A DNA stretch of 64,000 nt from Leptolyngbya sp. O-77 (GCF_001548395.1 NZ_AP017367.1:1153001-1217000), one strand, 5' to 3'. Shown: positions 51,811 through 61,116, numbered from the stretch's first letter. Translations and numbers: made by a program. Notes: generated from the sequence alone by a model not told the origin.

Positions 51811-52719
51811 ATGCCGATTTACCCTTTGGAGCGTGCGCGAGGCTGCTTGCTGGGGCTAGCCGTGGGTGATGCCGTTGGCACCACGGTCGAGTTTCAGCCG
51901 CGTGGCTCGTTTCCCCCGATGGCTGACATGGTGGGCGGCGGCCCCTTTCGACTGGCCAAAGGACAGTGGACGGATGACACCTCGATGGCGCTGTGTCTCG
52001 CCACAAGCCTGGTGGAACTGGGCACCTTCGACGCAGCCGACCAGATGGAGCGCTACTGCGCCTGGTTTGAGCGGGGCTATCTCAGCAGCACTGGGGTCTG
52101 TTTTGACATTGGCAACACGACCCGACAGGCATTGCAGGCTTACAAAGCGTCTGGCAATCCTTTTAGCGGCTCGACTCATCCCAGAGCAGCAGGGAATGGC
52201 TGCCTGATGCGTCTGGCTCCCGTGCCGATTTTCTACTTTCCCGATAGCGATCGCACGCGGCATTTTTCTGGCGAGAGTGCCCGCACCACCCACGGCGCAG
52301 CGGAGTGCGTCGCAGCCTCGCAGCTATTTGGCGAGATTTTGCACCGCGCTTTAGCAGGCGCAAGCAAAGCCGAAATTCTGCTGGGAAGTGATCCGGCATC
52401 CTTTGCCGAAGAGTCCGTGGGGGCGATCGCCCAAGGCACGTATCGCGACAAACCCATCGACCAGATCCACGGCACAGGCTATGTCATCCAAAGCCTGGAA
52501 GCCGCCCTCTGGTGCTTCTGGAACACCGACACCTACGAGCAGGCAATTCTCGCCGCTGCCAACTTGGGCGACGATGCCGACACCACCGCCGCCATTTGCG
52601 GCCAGGTCGCAGGCGCGTTTTATGGCGAGTCGGGCATTCCGCCCCACTGGCTGGAGCCGCTGACGTTGCGCGACGAAATTGGGCAACTGGCAGAAAAGCT
52701 GGTGGCAGCCACAGGCTAA
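51811..52719 (+). CDS. ADP-ribosylglycohydrolase family protein (DraG-like)
   Basis: A 302-residue all-helical hydrolase predicted to remove ADP-ribose from a protein or nucleic acid. Metal-binding motifs are present: CLLGLAVGDAVGTTVEF, QWTDDTSMALCLA (TDD), NGCLMRLAP and NLGDDADTTAAICGQVAGAFYG. The GDDADT motif with two Asp holds the Mg2+ pair in DraG and ARH3 relatives. There is no adjacent ADP-ribosyltransferase (DraT) and no nitrogenase gene, so a role as nitrogenase reactivator is not supported by context. The substrate remains unknown. Confidence 0.9.
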   Translation: MPIYPLERARGCLLGLAVGDAVGTTVEFQPRGSFPPMADMVGGGPFRLAKGQWTDDTSMALCLATSLVELGTFDAADQMERYCAWFERGYLSSTGVCFDIGNTTRQALQAYKASGNPFSGSTHPRAAGNGCLMRLAPVPIFYFPDSDRTRHFSGESARTTHGAAECVAASQLFGEILHRALAGASKAEILLGSDPASFAEESVGAIAQGTYRDKPIDQIHGTGYVIQSLEAALWCFWNTDTYEQAILAAANLGDDADTTAAICGQVAGAFYGESGIPPHWLEPLTLRDEIGQLAEKLVAATG

Positions 52720-52726
52720 CCCCGCC

Positions 52727-53791
52727 CTACTGAATGCTGCTCAACTTAATCCGTGGATCAACCGCCTTCAGCAGCAGATCTGCCAGCAAATTACCAATGA
52801 TCAGCATCGCCGCGCCCATCATCAAACTCGCCATCACCAGATACAAATCCTGTGCGGTGATCGCCTCCAGCACCAGCCGCCCCAAGCCGGGCCAATTAAA
52901 GAAATTCTCCACAATGAACGAGCCGCCCAGCAAACTGGCAAACTCGAAGCCCAGCAGCGTCACCAGCGGGTTCAGCGCATTTCGCAGCGCGTGGACATAA
53001 ATCACCCGATTTTCCGGCAGACCCTTGGCGCGGGCGGTTTGAATATAGTCTTGCCGCAGCACGTCCAGCAGTTCGCCTCGCGTAATCCGCTGAAGCCCCG
53101 CAAACCCAACCAGGCTCAGCGCCAGCGTCGGGAAAATCATGTGCCAGCCAATATCCAGCGCCTTGCCAATCAGGGTCAGGTCGGTGTGGTTGATGCTGGT
53201 CATGCCGCCGACGGGCACCAGCGGCGAGAGCTGCTGCGCCAAAAACAGCAGCAGCAGCCCCATAATCAGCGCGGGCATCCCCTGACCGATGTAGCTGATC
53301 ACGCGGAAGATGCGGTCGATCAGCTTGTTCTGATTCACCGCACCGATGATGCCCAGGGGGAGGGCGATCGCCCAGGTAATCACCAAAGAGGCGATCGACA
53401 GCAGCAGCGTTGCCGGAATCCGCTCCCACAGCAGCGAGGTCACCGGCCGCTGAGAATAGATAAAGCTCACGCCAAAATTGCCGCGCGTGAAAATCTGCCA
53501 CAGCCAGCGACAATACTGCTCAATCGGCGACTTATCCAGCCCAAACTGTTCGCGAAACGCACTTAGCGTCTCTTCCGAAATCTGCGGATTCTGGCGCAGC
53601 GTGTCCAGATAGTCCCCCGGCGCAAGCTGAATAATAAAAAAGCTCAGCGCCGAAGCCAGCAGCAGCGTCAGCCCCCCTTGCAACAGCCGTTTCACCACAT
53701 AGCCGAAGGTTTCACTGGCAAAAAACCGCCGCACCTGCACCAGCCCTTCCGAAAATCGCTGTTGCGCCGAAGCCGTGTCGCGAGAAGTCAT
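52727..53791 (-). CDS. ABC transporter permease, DppB/OppB type
   Basis: About 354 residues from ATG 53791 (MTSRDTASAQQRFSEGLVQV); a longer frame to 53965 overlaps apt and is unlikely. Six membrane segments are visible, starting FGYVVKRLLQGGLTLLLASALSFFIIQLAPGD, typical of DppB, with the EAA-like coupling loop DVLRQDYIQTARAKGLPENRVIYVHALRNALNPLVTLLGFE. It belongs to peptide/nickel-type importers. Partners (DppC, DppD/F and binding protein) are not present nearby. It ends 8 bp from the convergent ADP-ribosylglycohydrolase gene. Substrate is probably an oligopeptide, by family only. Confidence 0.9.
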   Translation of the reverse strand: MTSRDTASAQQRFSEGLVQVRRFFASETFGYVVKRLLQGGLTLLLASALSFFIIQLAPGDYLDTLRQNPQISEETLSAFREQFGLDKSPIEQYCRWLWQIFTRGNFGVSFIYSQRPVTSLLWERIPATLLLSIASLVITWAIALPLGIIGAVNQNKLIDRIFRVISYIGQGMPALIMGLLLLFLAQQLSPLVPVGGMTSINHTDLTLIGKALDIGWHMIFPTLALSLVGFAGLQRITRGELLDVLRQDYIQTARAKGLPENRVIYVHALRNALNPLVTLLGFEFASLLGGSFIVENFFNWPGLGRLVLEAITAQDLYLVMASLMMGAAMLIIGNLLADLLLKAVDPRIKLSSIQ

Positions 53792-53813
53792 AGTCGCCCT
53801 GCCTAACCTGAGC

Positions 53814-54326
53814 CTAGTATTCCACCAGGGTAACAACTGGAACGTCCGGCAGTTTCTTGCGACCTTCCAGCCCAGTGAGTTCAATAATGAACCCAAACCC
53901 CGCCAGTTCACAGCCTGTGTGTTCCACCAGCTTAGCCGTTGCAGCAGCCGTGCCCCCAGTCGCAATCACGTCATCCACAATCAAGATCCGGGCGGGCGGC
54001 TCAGCCGCATCGCGGTGAATCTCCAGCTTGTCGGTGCCATATTCCAGTTCATATTCGACGCTATGGACTGGGGCCGGCAGCTTTCCGGGCTTGCGGACAG
54101 GAATGAACCCCGCATCCATCTTGTAAGCCAGCGGCGCACCAAAGATAAATCCGCGAGACTCCATGCCAATGATGTAATCCACCGACAGATCGGCACAGCG
54201 ATCGGCCATGCTGTCAATCGTATAGCGCAGTCCTTCGGGGTCGCGCAGCAGCGTAGTAATATCTCGAAACAAAATTCCCGGCTGGGGGAAATCGGGAATA
54301 TCACGAATCAGCGATTTCAAATCCAT
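53814..54326 (-). CDS. apt: Adenine phosphoribosyltransferase
   Basis: A 170-residue enzyme converting adenine and PRPP to AMP (purine salvage). It shows IPDFPQPGILFRDITTLL at the N-terminus, GMESRGFIFGAPLAY, FIPVRKPGKLP and the PRPP-binding loop ILIVDDVIATGGTAAATAKLVE. Length and sequence are typical of bacterial Apt. It is 22 bp upstream of the DppB-type permease gene on the same strand, so the two may be co-transcribed, although no functional link is evident. Confidence 0.96.
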   Translation of the reverse strand: MDLKSLIRDIPDFPQPGILFRDITTLLRDPEGLRYTIDSMADRCADLSVDYIIGMESRGFIFGAPLAYKMDAGFIPVRKPGKLPAPVHSVEYELEYGTDKLEIHRDAAEPPARILIVDDVIATGGTAAATAKLVEHTGCELAGFGFIIELTGLEGRKKLPDVPVVTLVEY

Positions 54327-54432
54327 ATTGCAAATCTACAAAGTCTGTGGAGAGTCTCTAGCTTGAAGAACTGGGCACGCAGAGATTGTAAACTGTTTGC
54401 TCAGCAGTTCAACCAAACGGACAAATCCAGCG

Positions 54433-55677
54433 CTAGTCTTCCCGGATTCCTGAATAATTTTCAAACCAGCCGCGCTTCCAAAAATAAAACAGCAGCCCCG
54501 CCGAGGTCAGCAGCATGATGCCCCAGCACAACGGATAGCCCCAGTACCAGTTCAGTTCGGGCATATTCCAGGGAGAAGCATCAGGATTGAAGTTCATGCC
54601 ATAGACTCCCACAATAAACGTTAGCGGAATGAAGATGGAGGAAATCAGCGTGAGCTGCTTCATCAGTTCGTTCATGCGGTTGCCCACAGACGACACGTAG
54701 ACATCCATCAAGCTAGAGGCTACTTCCCGGTAGGTTTCCACCATGTCCAGCACCTGCACTGCATGGTCGTAGCAGTCTCGCAGATACATCCGTGCTTCGT
54801 CCTGAAGCAGGTCTTCGCCATCGCGGATGAGGGCACTGATGGCATCTCGCATGGGCCAGATCGAGCGACGCAGGTTAAGTAATTCTCGCTTGAGCGTGTG
54901 GATTTTTTCTAGAGTTGTGCGAACGGGTTTTGCAACGACCTCGTCTTCTAGTTCTTCTAGCTCCTCGCCGTAGGTTTCTAGCACCGGAAAGAAGCCGTCC
55001 ACAATCGAGTCGAGCAAACAGTAGGCTAAGTAATCTGCTCCACGACTGCGGATGGTGCCTTTTCCCAGGCGGATACGCTCGCGCACTGGCCCGAAGGAGT
55101 CGTATTCAGGCTCTTCTTGCACCGTCAGCAGATAGTTTTTCCCCAGAATAAAGCTCACCTGCTCGGTGAAAAAGCCGCGACCGCTGTCCTTTAGGGTCAC
55201 CATGCGGGTGATGAGCAGCAGTTGGTCGCCATATTCCTCGACTTTTGGACGCTGGGGCACGTTGACGATATCTTCTAGAACGAGCGGATGCAGGTTAAAA
55301 ATATTGCCCAGGCGCTTGAGCACGTCTTCGCTGCCCAGTCCTTTGACATCTACCCAGGAAACTGAGTCGGCATCCAGGTAGGGAATCGCTTCTTCTGGTT
55401 CGTTAATAGGAATCCGAGTTGCACTGTCTTCGCAATAGTCAATCAGGGTAATGACGGGGGGCGGTGCGTCGTCCTCAATGGTGAGCGTTCCTGGTAGGGC
55501 ACCCGGCTCATGGTAGGAATATTCTAGGTAGGGGTTATCGTCCTCTTCTTCATCGGTCAAACCCTCGACAAAGAAGGCGCGGGAGAGTGCCTCGGCCGTC
55601 GGTTGTTCCACCCTGTTATGGGCTTGTTTTGCATGAGAACTGGAGGGTTTGGCTGCCATAGATTTAGTCCTAAGCAT
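54433..55677 (-). CDS. corA: CorA-type magnesium/cobalt channel
   Basis: A 414-residue membrane protein. The start is ATG 55677 or the ATG at 55659 (MAAKPSSSHAKQ). The large cytosolic part includes DSVSWVDVKGLGSEDVLKRLGNIFNLHPLVLEDIVN and VPQRPKVEEYGDQLLLI, typical of CorA. Two C-terminal helices carry the pore motif YGMNF (VGVYGMNFNPD) before LCWGIMLLTSAGLLFYFW. It imports Mg2+ as a homopentamer, possibly also Co2+. It faces, at 11.5 kb distance, the MgtA-type pump in the same window, so two Mg2+ uptake routes are present. No riboswitch was recognised upstream. Confidence 0.94.
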   Translation of the reverse strand: MLRTKSMAAKPSSSHAKQAHNRVEQPTAEALSRAFFVEGLTDEEEDDNPYLEYSYHEPGALPGTLTIEDDAPPPVITLIDYCEDSATRIPINEPEEAIPYLDADSVSWVDVKGLGSEDVLKRLGNIFNLHPLVLEDIVNVPQRPKVEEYGDQLLLITRMVTLKDSGRGFFTEQVSFILGKNYLLTVQEEPEYDSFGPVRERIRLGKGTIRSRGADYLAYCLLDSIVDGFFPVLETYGEELEELEDEVVAKPVRTTLEKIHTLKRELLNLRRSIWPMRDAISALIRDGEDLLQDEARMYLRDCYDHAVQVLDMVETYREVASSLMDVYVSSVGNRMNELMKQLTLISSIFIPLTFIVGVYGMNFNPDASPWNMPELNWYWGYPLCWGIMLLTSAGLLFYFWKRGWFENYSGIRED

Positions 55678-55915
55678 TGGGATCTGACTGCTGAACGGGG
55701 GCAGACGGGAAGACCCGGGCCAGCGTCATCCGGTGTTACCAGAAGAAGTCAAGAAGAAGCTGTGTCAAGCATACTCCAGGTCTGCCTGCGTGCCTGTAGC
55801 GTAGCCTCTGGCATGGATGGGGGGTTGGGGGCAGAATTGAAAACCAAGCTGCCCAGATCCCTGGTGATTTTATTCAACGGGGTATAGATTAGCTTAAGCG
55901 CGTTGCCGCCAACCC

Positions 55916-57205
55916 CTACGATGTGCGGATTACTTCGTCTTCGGGGTTGACCAGCCGCAGCAGCTTTTGCTTGAGCTGCGCGTCAAATACTTCCCACTTG
56001 AGGCGAGTGTAGTCGCTGTTTTCGTTGAACCCAGAGAGAAACCCCATCGGGATCTCGAAGCCGCCTGCCATCGATCGCCCGCCGCCAAAGTATCTTCCCT
56101 GGGCATCTTGCCCAAAGGCTTCTTTGATAAACTCGTCGGGGTCGAGGGTTAGTTTGTTGGTGCGGAGGGAGCCAATAACGATTTCTAGGTCTTCGTCTTC
56201 GTCGTGGACAATGCCGTAGACGACCGCCGTGTGGACGTTTTCTTCTGTGACTAGGAAATCGGCTGCTTGGGGAATTGCGTCGCGGTCGTCGTAGCGCAAG
56301 TAGCCGACCCCAGCAATTGAGAAGTTGTTGCGGAGGATGCGGTTGCGGAGCGATCGCTCGATGACATCCATCACCCGCTTTGAGCGAGAAGATTGCAGCA
56401 CCGCATTCAGCAGTTGCGCGTCGGCATAGCGACTGAGGTAGGCGGCCGCCAGAAAGTCTTCTTCTTGGGCTTGCATCAGTCGATTGGTATCGCAGCGCAG
56501 CCCGTGCATCAGCGCCGTGGCACATTTCACATGCTCGTTATTGCTGGTGTCCAGTCGCACCATGCCGGACTGAATGTATTGCGTCAGGATGGTGGCTGTG
56601 GCGCGGGTTTGGGGGCGGATGTCGGAAAACTCGGCGTGGAGATCGCTCTGCAAGCTGTGATGGTCAATCACAACCGCCACAGGAATCTTGAGATGCTCAA
56701 TCAGCGGCAGTAACTGCGTGGTGGTGCCTTGGTTGTCTACAAACACTGCGCCGCCGTAGACCGAGAGGTCTTTTTCCTTGGCAGCTTGATAGCTCCAGCG
56801 CTGCACGGGCAACCCTGTCAGCCGCACAAGGGCAATATTTTCCTGGTGGCTGAGGGTGCCTGCGTAGACAATATCGCAGCGAATGTTGAACTGGTCGGCG
56901 ATGAGCTTGTAGACCCAGGCGCTAGAGAGCGCATCCGGGTCAGGAAAGTCTTGCAGGATAATCAGTTGGCGATCGCCCCGATGCTGCTCCAAAAGCTGTC
57001 GCAATGCGGTGGTTTTTTGCTCCGTTAGCCGTCGCCCTTGAGGAGTTGAGAGCGTCCAGTCGGCTCGCCGTTGAAAGGGGTCGTCGCTGTCTGTTGTGGG
57101 GCGATCGCCCGCACCAAAGGCAACCGAACCAGATCCTACATCTGTCGGCAGTACATCTAGAGAAGGAACTGAATTCAATTGCATGGCTTTAGAAATTGAT
57201 GTCAA
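55916..57205 (-). CDS. DHH/DHHA1 phosphoesterase (NrnA-like)
   Basis: A 429-residue metal-dependent phosphoesterase. DHH-family motifs are LIILQDFPDPDALSSAW (motif I, D-x-D), VFVDNQGTTT (II), VAVVIDHHSLQSD (III, DHH) and GLRCDTNRL (IV). The DHHA1 end has RYFGGGRSMAGGFEIPMGF, usual for nucleic acid or PAP binding. It likely degrades nanoRNA or 3'-phosphoadenosine-5'-phosphate or cyclic dinucleotides, as do NrnA/GdpP relatives. The N-terminal 70 residues are poorly conserved; the true start could be ATG 57184. It is monocistronic by context. Confidence 0.88.
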   Translation of the reverse strand: MTSISKAMQLNSVPSLDVLPTDVGSGSVAFGAGDRPTTDSDDPFQRRADWTLSTPQGRRLTEQKTTALRQLLEQHRGDRQLIILQDFPDPDALSSAWVYKLIADQFNIRCDIVYAGTLSHQENIALVRLTGLPVQRWSYQAAKEKDLSVYGGAVFVDNQGTTTQLLPLIEHLKIPVAVVIDHHSLQSDLHAEFSDIRPQTRATATILTQYIQSGMVRLDTSNNEHVKCATALMHGLRCDTNRLMQAQEEDFLAAAYLSRYADAQLLNAVLQSSRSKRVMDVIERSLRNRILRNNFSIAGVGYLRYDDRDAIPQAADFLVTEENVHTAVVYGIVHDEDEDLEIVIGSLRTNKLTLDPDEFIKEAFGQDAQGRYFGGGRSMAGGFEIPMGFLSGFNENSDYTRLKWEVFDAQLKQKLLRLVNPEDEVIRTS

Positions 57206-57646
57206 AAGATGTCAAAAGATGTCAAAAAAAGATACTAAGTTGCGCTCACAGGTTCACTTTCAGGTTGTATTCACGGGCTGCCATAGTCCCTTGCGAGGCT
57301 TAGATCCACCGTATGGGAGGGCTGCACCCCTAGTCAACCGAGTCGGCGATCGCCGGGGAGTCTTTTCGTCGCTGCGCTTATCCCCCAGACGATGCCTCAG
57401 GCAATTCGCCCTGTTCAGACCTACCCTGCTAAACCGTAAAGAGTGTCTCACAGAGGTGGGTTTCGTTCTTCTGCTTCGATCATGACAAAAAAAGCATTGC
57501 TTCGCAGTCCACCCAGGGCCAATTTCCCGACCTGTCGCCAGAGGTGGCTCTAAAACCCCAAAAACCCAAAAACCCAAAAAACCTTGTGAACCAAAGCTTG
57601 GGGCGATCGCCCAAGCAAAAACCCCCGCGCGATCGCCGCACAGGGG
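57206..57646. other. Intergenic region with C/A-rich microsatellite
   Basis: About 440 bp between the DHH gene start and the HNH gene end. At 57552-57583 runs of ACCC alternate with AAAAA, a slippage-prone tract. GATGTCAAAA occurs three times at 57200-57230. No open frame looks coding and no terminator with a clear T run was found. Confidence 0.5.
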
Positions 57647-58144
57647 TCATATGCCGATGACATACTTCTGCCACTCTTGATGCACACCGCTTTTTATGTG
57701 CTTGGTGACTTCAAAGTACAGCCCGCTGTGGGGGCGATGGGGTGGACGACGCAAAATCATACTGGCTTCTTTGGGCGTGCGGCTTCCTTTCTTAACGTTG
57801 CAGCGGACACAGGCGGTCACAATATTTTCCCAGGTGTCTTCGCCCCCTCGCGATCGGGGCAGGACGTGATCCAGCGTCAGTTCGTCGCCCGTATAGCCGC
57901 AATACTGACAGGAGTGGCTGTCTCGGTGGAGGATGTTGCGGCGAGTCAGCGGAATTTCTTTATAGGGAACTCGGACGTAGTGGCGCAATCGGATCACCGT
58001 CGGCAGGGGAAATTTGTCGTATACAAGCTTGCCATTATGCTCAACTTGCTCCGCCTTCCCTTTAATCAGCAGGATCACTGCGCGTCGCCAACTGGTGATG
58101 TTAAGCGGTTCATACGAGGCGTTGAGAACCAGAACCTTGCCCAT
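57647..58144 (-). CDS. HNH endonuclease
   Basis: A 165-residue protein of the small HNH group common in cyanobacteria. It opens MGKVLVLNASYEPLNITSWRRAVILLIKGKAE. The nuclease motif has two CxxC pairs around the HNH: CQYCGYTGDELTLDHVLPRSRGGEDTWENIVTACVRCNVKKG, giving zinc ligands C-x2-C, the catalytic DH and the N/H positions. It probably nicks or cuts DNA; partner or function is unknown. The gene is divergent from alr with 91 bp between the starts. Confidence 0.9.
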   Translation of the reverse strand: MGKVLVLNASYEPLNITSWRRAVILLIKGKAEQVEHNGKLVYDKFPLPTVIRLRHYVRVPYKEIPLTRRNILHRDSHSCQYCGYTGDELTLDHVLPRSRGGEDTWENIVTACVRCNVKKGSRTPKEASMILRRPPHRPHSGLYFEVTKHIKSGVHQEWQKYVIGI

Positions 58145-58235
58145 TGATGGCTGGATTTATAGAAAGGTTTAAAGGATGTTAACACGCATACTAGCATAGT
58201 TAGCACTTGGCCAGAGAGAGTGTGAGGAGTGAGGC

Positions 58236-59450
58236 ATGTTGAGCTGGGAACACACGCCAAGCCTAATCCCGATGCAACGGGAACGGGCCTGGGTGGAGAT
58301 TGACCTATCGGCGCTGGCGTACAATGTCCAGCAGTTGCAGGCGCGGCTGGCAGCGGGGACGGAACTGATGGCAGTGGTAAAGGCGGATGCCTATGGACAT
58401 GGGGCCGTGGCGATCGCCCAAACCGCGCTGCAAGCCGGAGCAACCTGGCTGGGCGTGGCCACGATTCCCGAAGGCATTGAGCTGCGGGAGGCGGGCGTTC
58501 AAGCGCCGATCCTGGTGCTGGGCGCAACGAACACGGCGGAACAGGTGCAGGCGATCGCCCGCTGGCGGCTCCAGCCGACGCTCTGCACCCCCCGGCAAGC
58601 GCTGATTTTTTCAGAAACCGCAGGCAAGCTGAATCTACGGCAGCCGCTGCCCGTCCATCTAAAGCTGGATACGGGGATGTCGCGGCTGGGTGCGCCCTGG
58701 ACAGAGGCAGCGGCGTTTGGGCAACTGGTGCAGGGGTTGCCGCACTTGCACATCGCCAGCGCCTATTCTCACCTGGCAACAGCGGATGAACCCGATGAAA
58801 CCGTGATGCGGCTCCAGCAGCGGCGCTTTGAAGCGGCGATCGCCCAGTTGCGGCAGGCAGGGGTCAATCCGCCCAAGCTGCATTTGGCTAACTCGGCGGC
58901 GACGCTGGCCGATCCGGCGCTGCACTACGATCGGGTGCGCGTCGGGCTGGGGCTATACGGACTCTACCCCGCCCCGCATTTAGCCAGCGGCATCGACCTG
59001 CGCCCGGTGATGCAGGTGAAGGCGCGGGTGACGCAGGTGAAGGCGATCGCTGCTGGAACGGGTGTCAGCTATGGCTATCGCTTCATTGCCGAGCGAGACA
59101 TGACCATTGCCACCGTGGCGATCGGCTATGCCGACGGCGTGCCGCGCAACCTGTCGAACCGGATGACGGTGCTGGTGCGGGGACGGCACGTTCCCCAAAT
59201 CGGTGCAATCACAATGGATCAGCTCATGCTAGATGTCAGCACCATTCCCAACCTGCAAGAGGGCGAAGTGGTGACGCTGCTGGGGCAAGACGGACAGGCG
59301 CGGATCTCCGCCGACGACTGGGCGGAAACTCTCGGCACGATTTCCTGGGAAATTTTGTGCAGCTTCAAGCATCGCCTGCCCCGGCTGACCATTAACCAAT
59401 CGCAGCCTGCCCACAGCGCCCAGCAGCCTACAGCACGCCCTTCGAGCTAG
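58236..59450 (+). CDS. alr: Alanine racemase
   Basis: A 404-residue PLP enzyme that interconverts L- and D-alanine for peptidoglycan. PLP Lys lies in AVVKADAYGHG, catalytic Tyr in GVSYGYRFIAERD, and the PLP-binding stretch VRVGLGLYGLYP and the later ITMDQLMLDVS are typical. ATG 58236 gives a 12-residue lead; ATG 58272 (MQRERAWVEIDLSAL) is an alternative and gives the more usual length. It converges with hisB: its last 23 bp overlap the hisB end on the other strand. Confidence 0.96.
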   Translation: MLSWEHTPSLIPMQRERAWVEIDLSALAYNVQQLQARLAAGTELMAVVKADAYGHGAVAIAQTALQAGATWLGVATIPEGIELREAGVQAPILVLGATNTAEQVQAIARWRLQPTLCTPRQALIFSETAGKLNLRQPLPVHLKLDTGMSRLGAPWTEAAAFGQLVQGLPHLHIASAYSHLATADEPDETVMRLQQRRFEAAIAQLRQAGVNPPKLHLANSAATLADPALHYDRVRVGLGLYGLYPAPHLASGIDLRPVMQVKARVTQVKAIAAGTGVSYGYRFIAERDMTIATVAIGYADGVPRNLSNRMTVLVRGRHVPQIGAITMDQLMLDVSTIPNLQEGEVVTLLGQDGQARISADDWAETLGTISWEILCSFKHRLPRLTINQSQPAHSAQQPTARPSS

Positions 59451-60069
59451 GGATGGCTCCGCCCCGACGCGGGTCAACTTCCACTGCCATCCGCAGGGCG
59501 CGGGCAAAGGCTTTGAACGTCGCCTCGATGATGTGATGCGAGTTGATGCCGTCGAGCTGGCGGATGTGCAGCGTGATCTGGGCGTGGTTGACGACGGCCA
59601 CAAAAAACTCGCGCACGAGCTGGGTGTCGTAGGTGCCGACGCGCTGCGTAGGAATTTGCAGCCCGTAGCTGAGGTGGGGACGACCGGAAAAATCCAGCGC
59701 CACCTGCACCAGCGCCTCGTCTAGCGGCGCGACAAAATGCCCAAAGCGGTGAATCCCCTTGCGATCGCCCAACGCCTTAGCCAGCGCCATGCCCAGCGTA
59801 ATGCCCACGTCTTCATTCGTGTGGTGGTCGTCGATATGCACATCGCCCGTCGCCCGCACCTCCAGGTCGATCAGCCCGTGAGACGCAATCTGATCCAGCA
59901 TGTGGTCGAGAAACGGCACGCCCGTTTGCGCTACGCAGCGCCCCTGCCCGTCCAGGTTCAGGCTCACCTGTACGTCGGTTTCTTTGGTGGTGCGGCTGAT
60001 AGCGGCAGTGCGATCGCTCGTGATGCTGGACGAATTCGGAGTAACCGTTACGGGTTCGCGGGTCTGCAT
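59428..60069 (-). CDS. hisB: Imidazoleglycerol-phosphate dehydratase
   Basis: A 213-residue enzyme of histidine synthesis that dehydrates imidazole glycerol phosphate. The paired metal motifs are visible: FLDHMLDQIASHG, DDHHTNEDVGITLG, RFGHFVAPLDEALVQVALDFSGRPHL and INSHHIIEATFKAFARALR. The manganese-binding HHxxE pattern occurs twice, as expected. The N-terminal 30 residues are low in conservation. It overlaps alr at the 3' ends by 23 bp and is followed upstream by lipA on the same strand, with a heptamer array between them. Confidence 0.96.
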   Translation of the reverse strand: MQTREPVTVTPNSSSITSDRTAAISRTTKETDVQVSLNLDGQGRCVAQTGVPFLDHMLDQIASHGLIDLEVRATGDVHIDDHHTNEDVGITLGMALAKALGDRKGIHRFGHFVAPLDEALVQVALDFSGRPHLSYGLQIPTQRVGTYDTQLVREFFVAVVNHAQITLHIRQLDGINSHHIIEATFKAFARALRMAVEVDPRRGGAIPSSKGVL

Positions 60070-60147
60070 GAAGAATCCTGTGAGACGAGATCTCTAGCTA
60101 TTATCCCAAAAGCTGAGGCTGTGAATGAGCGATCGCCCTGCCTCCTG

Positions 60148-60174
60148 ACCTAACCCTAACCCCTAACCCCCAAC
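60148..60174. repeat. CCCTAAC heptamer array between lipA and hisB
   Basis: ACCTAAC, CCTAAC, CCCTAAC and CCCCAAC run from 60148 to 60174, G-rich on the minus strand. The array ends 7 bp before the lipA stop, thus again marking a gene end. One unit has six bases, so the array is slightly degenerate. Confidence 0.85.
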
Positions 60175-60180
60175 ACCGGA

Positions 60181-61059
60181 TCACCGTGGATTCTGTCGCA
60201 TCAACTCCCGCACTTGCTCTGCGTGGTAGGAACTGCGCGTCAGCGGCGAAGACACGACTTGCAAAAAGCCCATGGCCTCGCCCGCCACGCGCCACGCATC
60301 GAACTGTTCCGGCGTAACGAATGCCTGCAACGGCAAGTGCTTGGGGCTGGGCTGGAGATATTGCCCAATCGTGAGAATGTCGCAATCCACCGAGCGCAAG
60401 TCCTGCATCACCTGGCGCACTTCTTCATCCGTTTCGCCCAAGCCCACCATGATGCCCGACTTGGTGTAGACTGAGGGAGCCAGTTCGCGCGATCGCCTTA
60501 ATAACTCCAGCGTGCGGGCATAATCGCCCTGCGGACGCACCCGCCGATACAGCCGAGGAATGGTTTCGGTGTTGTGATTTAGCACTTCGGGACGAGCGTC
60601 CAGAATCTGCGCCAGCGCCTCCCAGTTGCCGCACAGGTCGGGAATCAGCACCTCAATCGTCGTCTGGGGCGACACCCGCCGCACCGCTTCGATGCACGCG
60701 ACAAATTGGGCCGCGCCGCCGTCGGGCAGGTCGTCCCGGTTCACCGAGGTAATCACCACATGGTTTAGCTTCATGCGGCGCACGGCTTCGGCCAGGTTTT
60801 CTGGCTCCTGCGGGTCAAGCGCTTTTGGCTTTTTCTCGAAGTCAATATCGCAATAGGGGCAGGCGCGGGTGCAGGCGGGCCCCATGATCAAAAACGTCGC
60901 CGTGCCCGCATTAAAACACTCGCCAATGTTGGGGCAGGAGGCCTCTTCGCAGACCGTGTTTAGCCCCAAGTCCCGCAGGATTTCTTTGACCGTTCCGACT
61001 CGTTCCCACTGCGGCGCTTTTACCCGCAGCCAGTCTGGTTTCGTTAGCTTGACCGTCAC
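60181..61059 (-). CDS. lipA: Lipoyl synthase
   Basis: A 292-residue radical-SAM enzyme inserting two sulfur atoms into octanoyl groups of E2 subunits and GcvH. It has both iron-sulfur sites: the auxiliary cluster CEEASCPNIGEC and the radical-SAM CTRACPYCD (C-x3-C-x2-C). It includes VVITSVNRDDLPDGGA and the RSSY motif near the end (SPLTRSSYHAEQ). Length is typical. It is preceded on the same strand by two unknown coiled-coil genes with a 57-bp gap, so the three may form one transcript. Confidence 0.96.
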   Translation of the reverse strand: MTVKLTKPDWLRVKAPQWERVGTVKEILRDLGLNTVCEEASCPNIGECFNAGTATFLIMGPACTRACPYCDIDFEKKPKALDPQEPENLAEAVRRMKLNHVVITSVNRDDLPDGGAAQFVACIEAVRRVSPQTTIEVLIPDLCGNWEALAQILDARPEVLNHNTETIPRLYRRVRPQGDYARTLELLRRSRELAPSVYTKSGIMVGLGETDEEVRQVMQDLRSVDCDILTIGQYLQPSPKHLPLQAFVTPEQFDAWRVAGEAMGFLQVVSSPLTRSSYHAEQVRELMRQNPR

Positions 61060-61116
61060 GCGCTGTTGCCCAAATCACACTGCACTTGAATTATAAAATC
61101 TCAAAGCATCAGAGCG

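Noticed and set aside
52679..53566. 295-codon plus-strand frame opposite the DppB permease
   Set aside because: Extremely rich in Gln, Arg and His; it is the antisense of a clear membrane protein.
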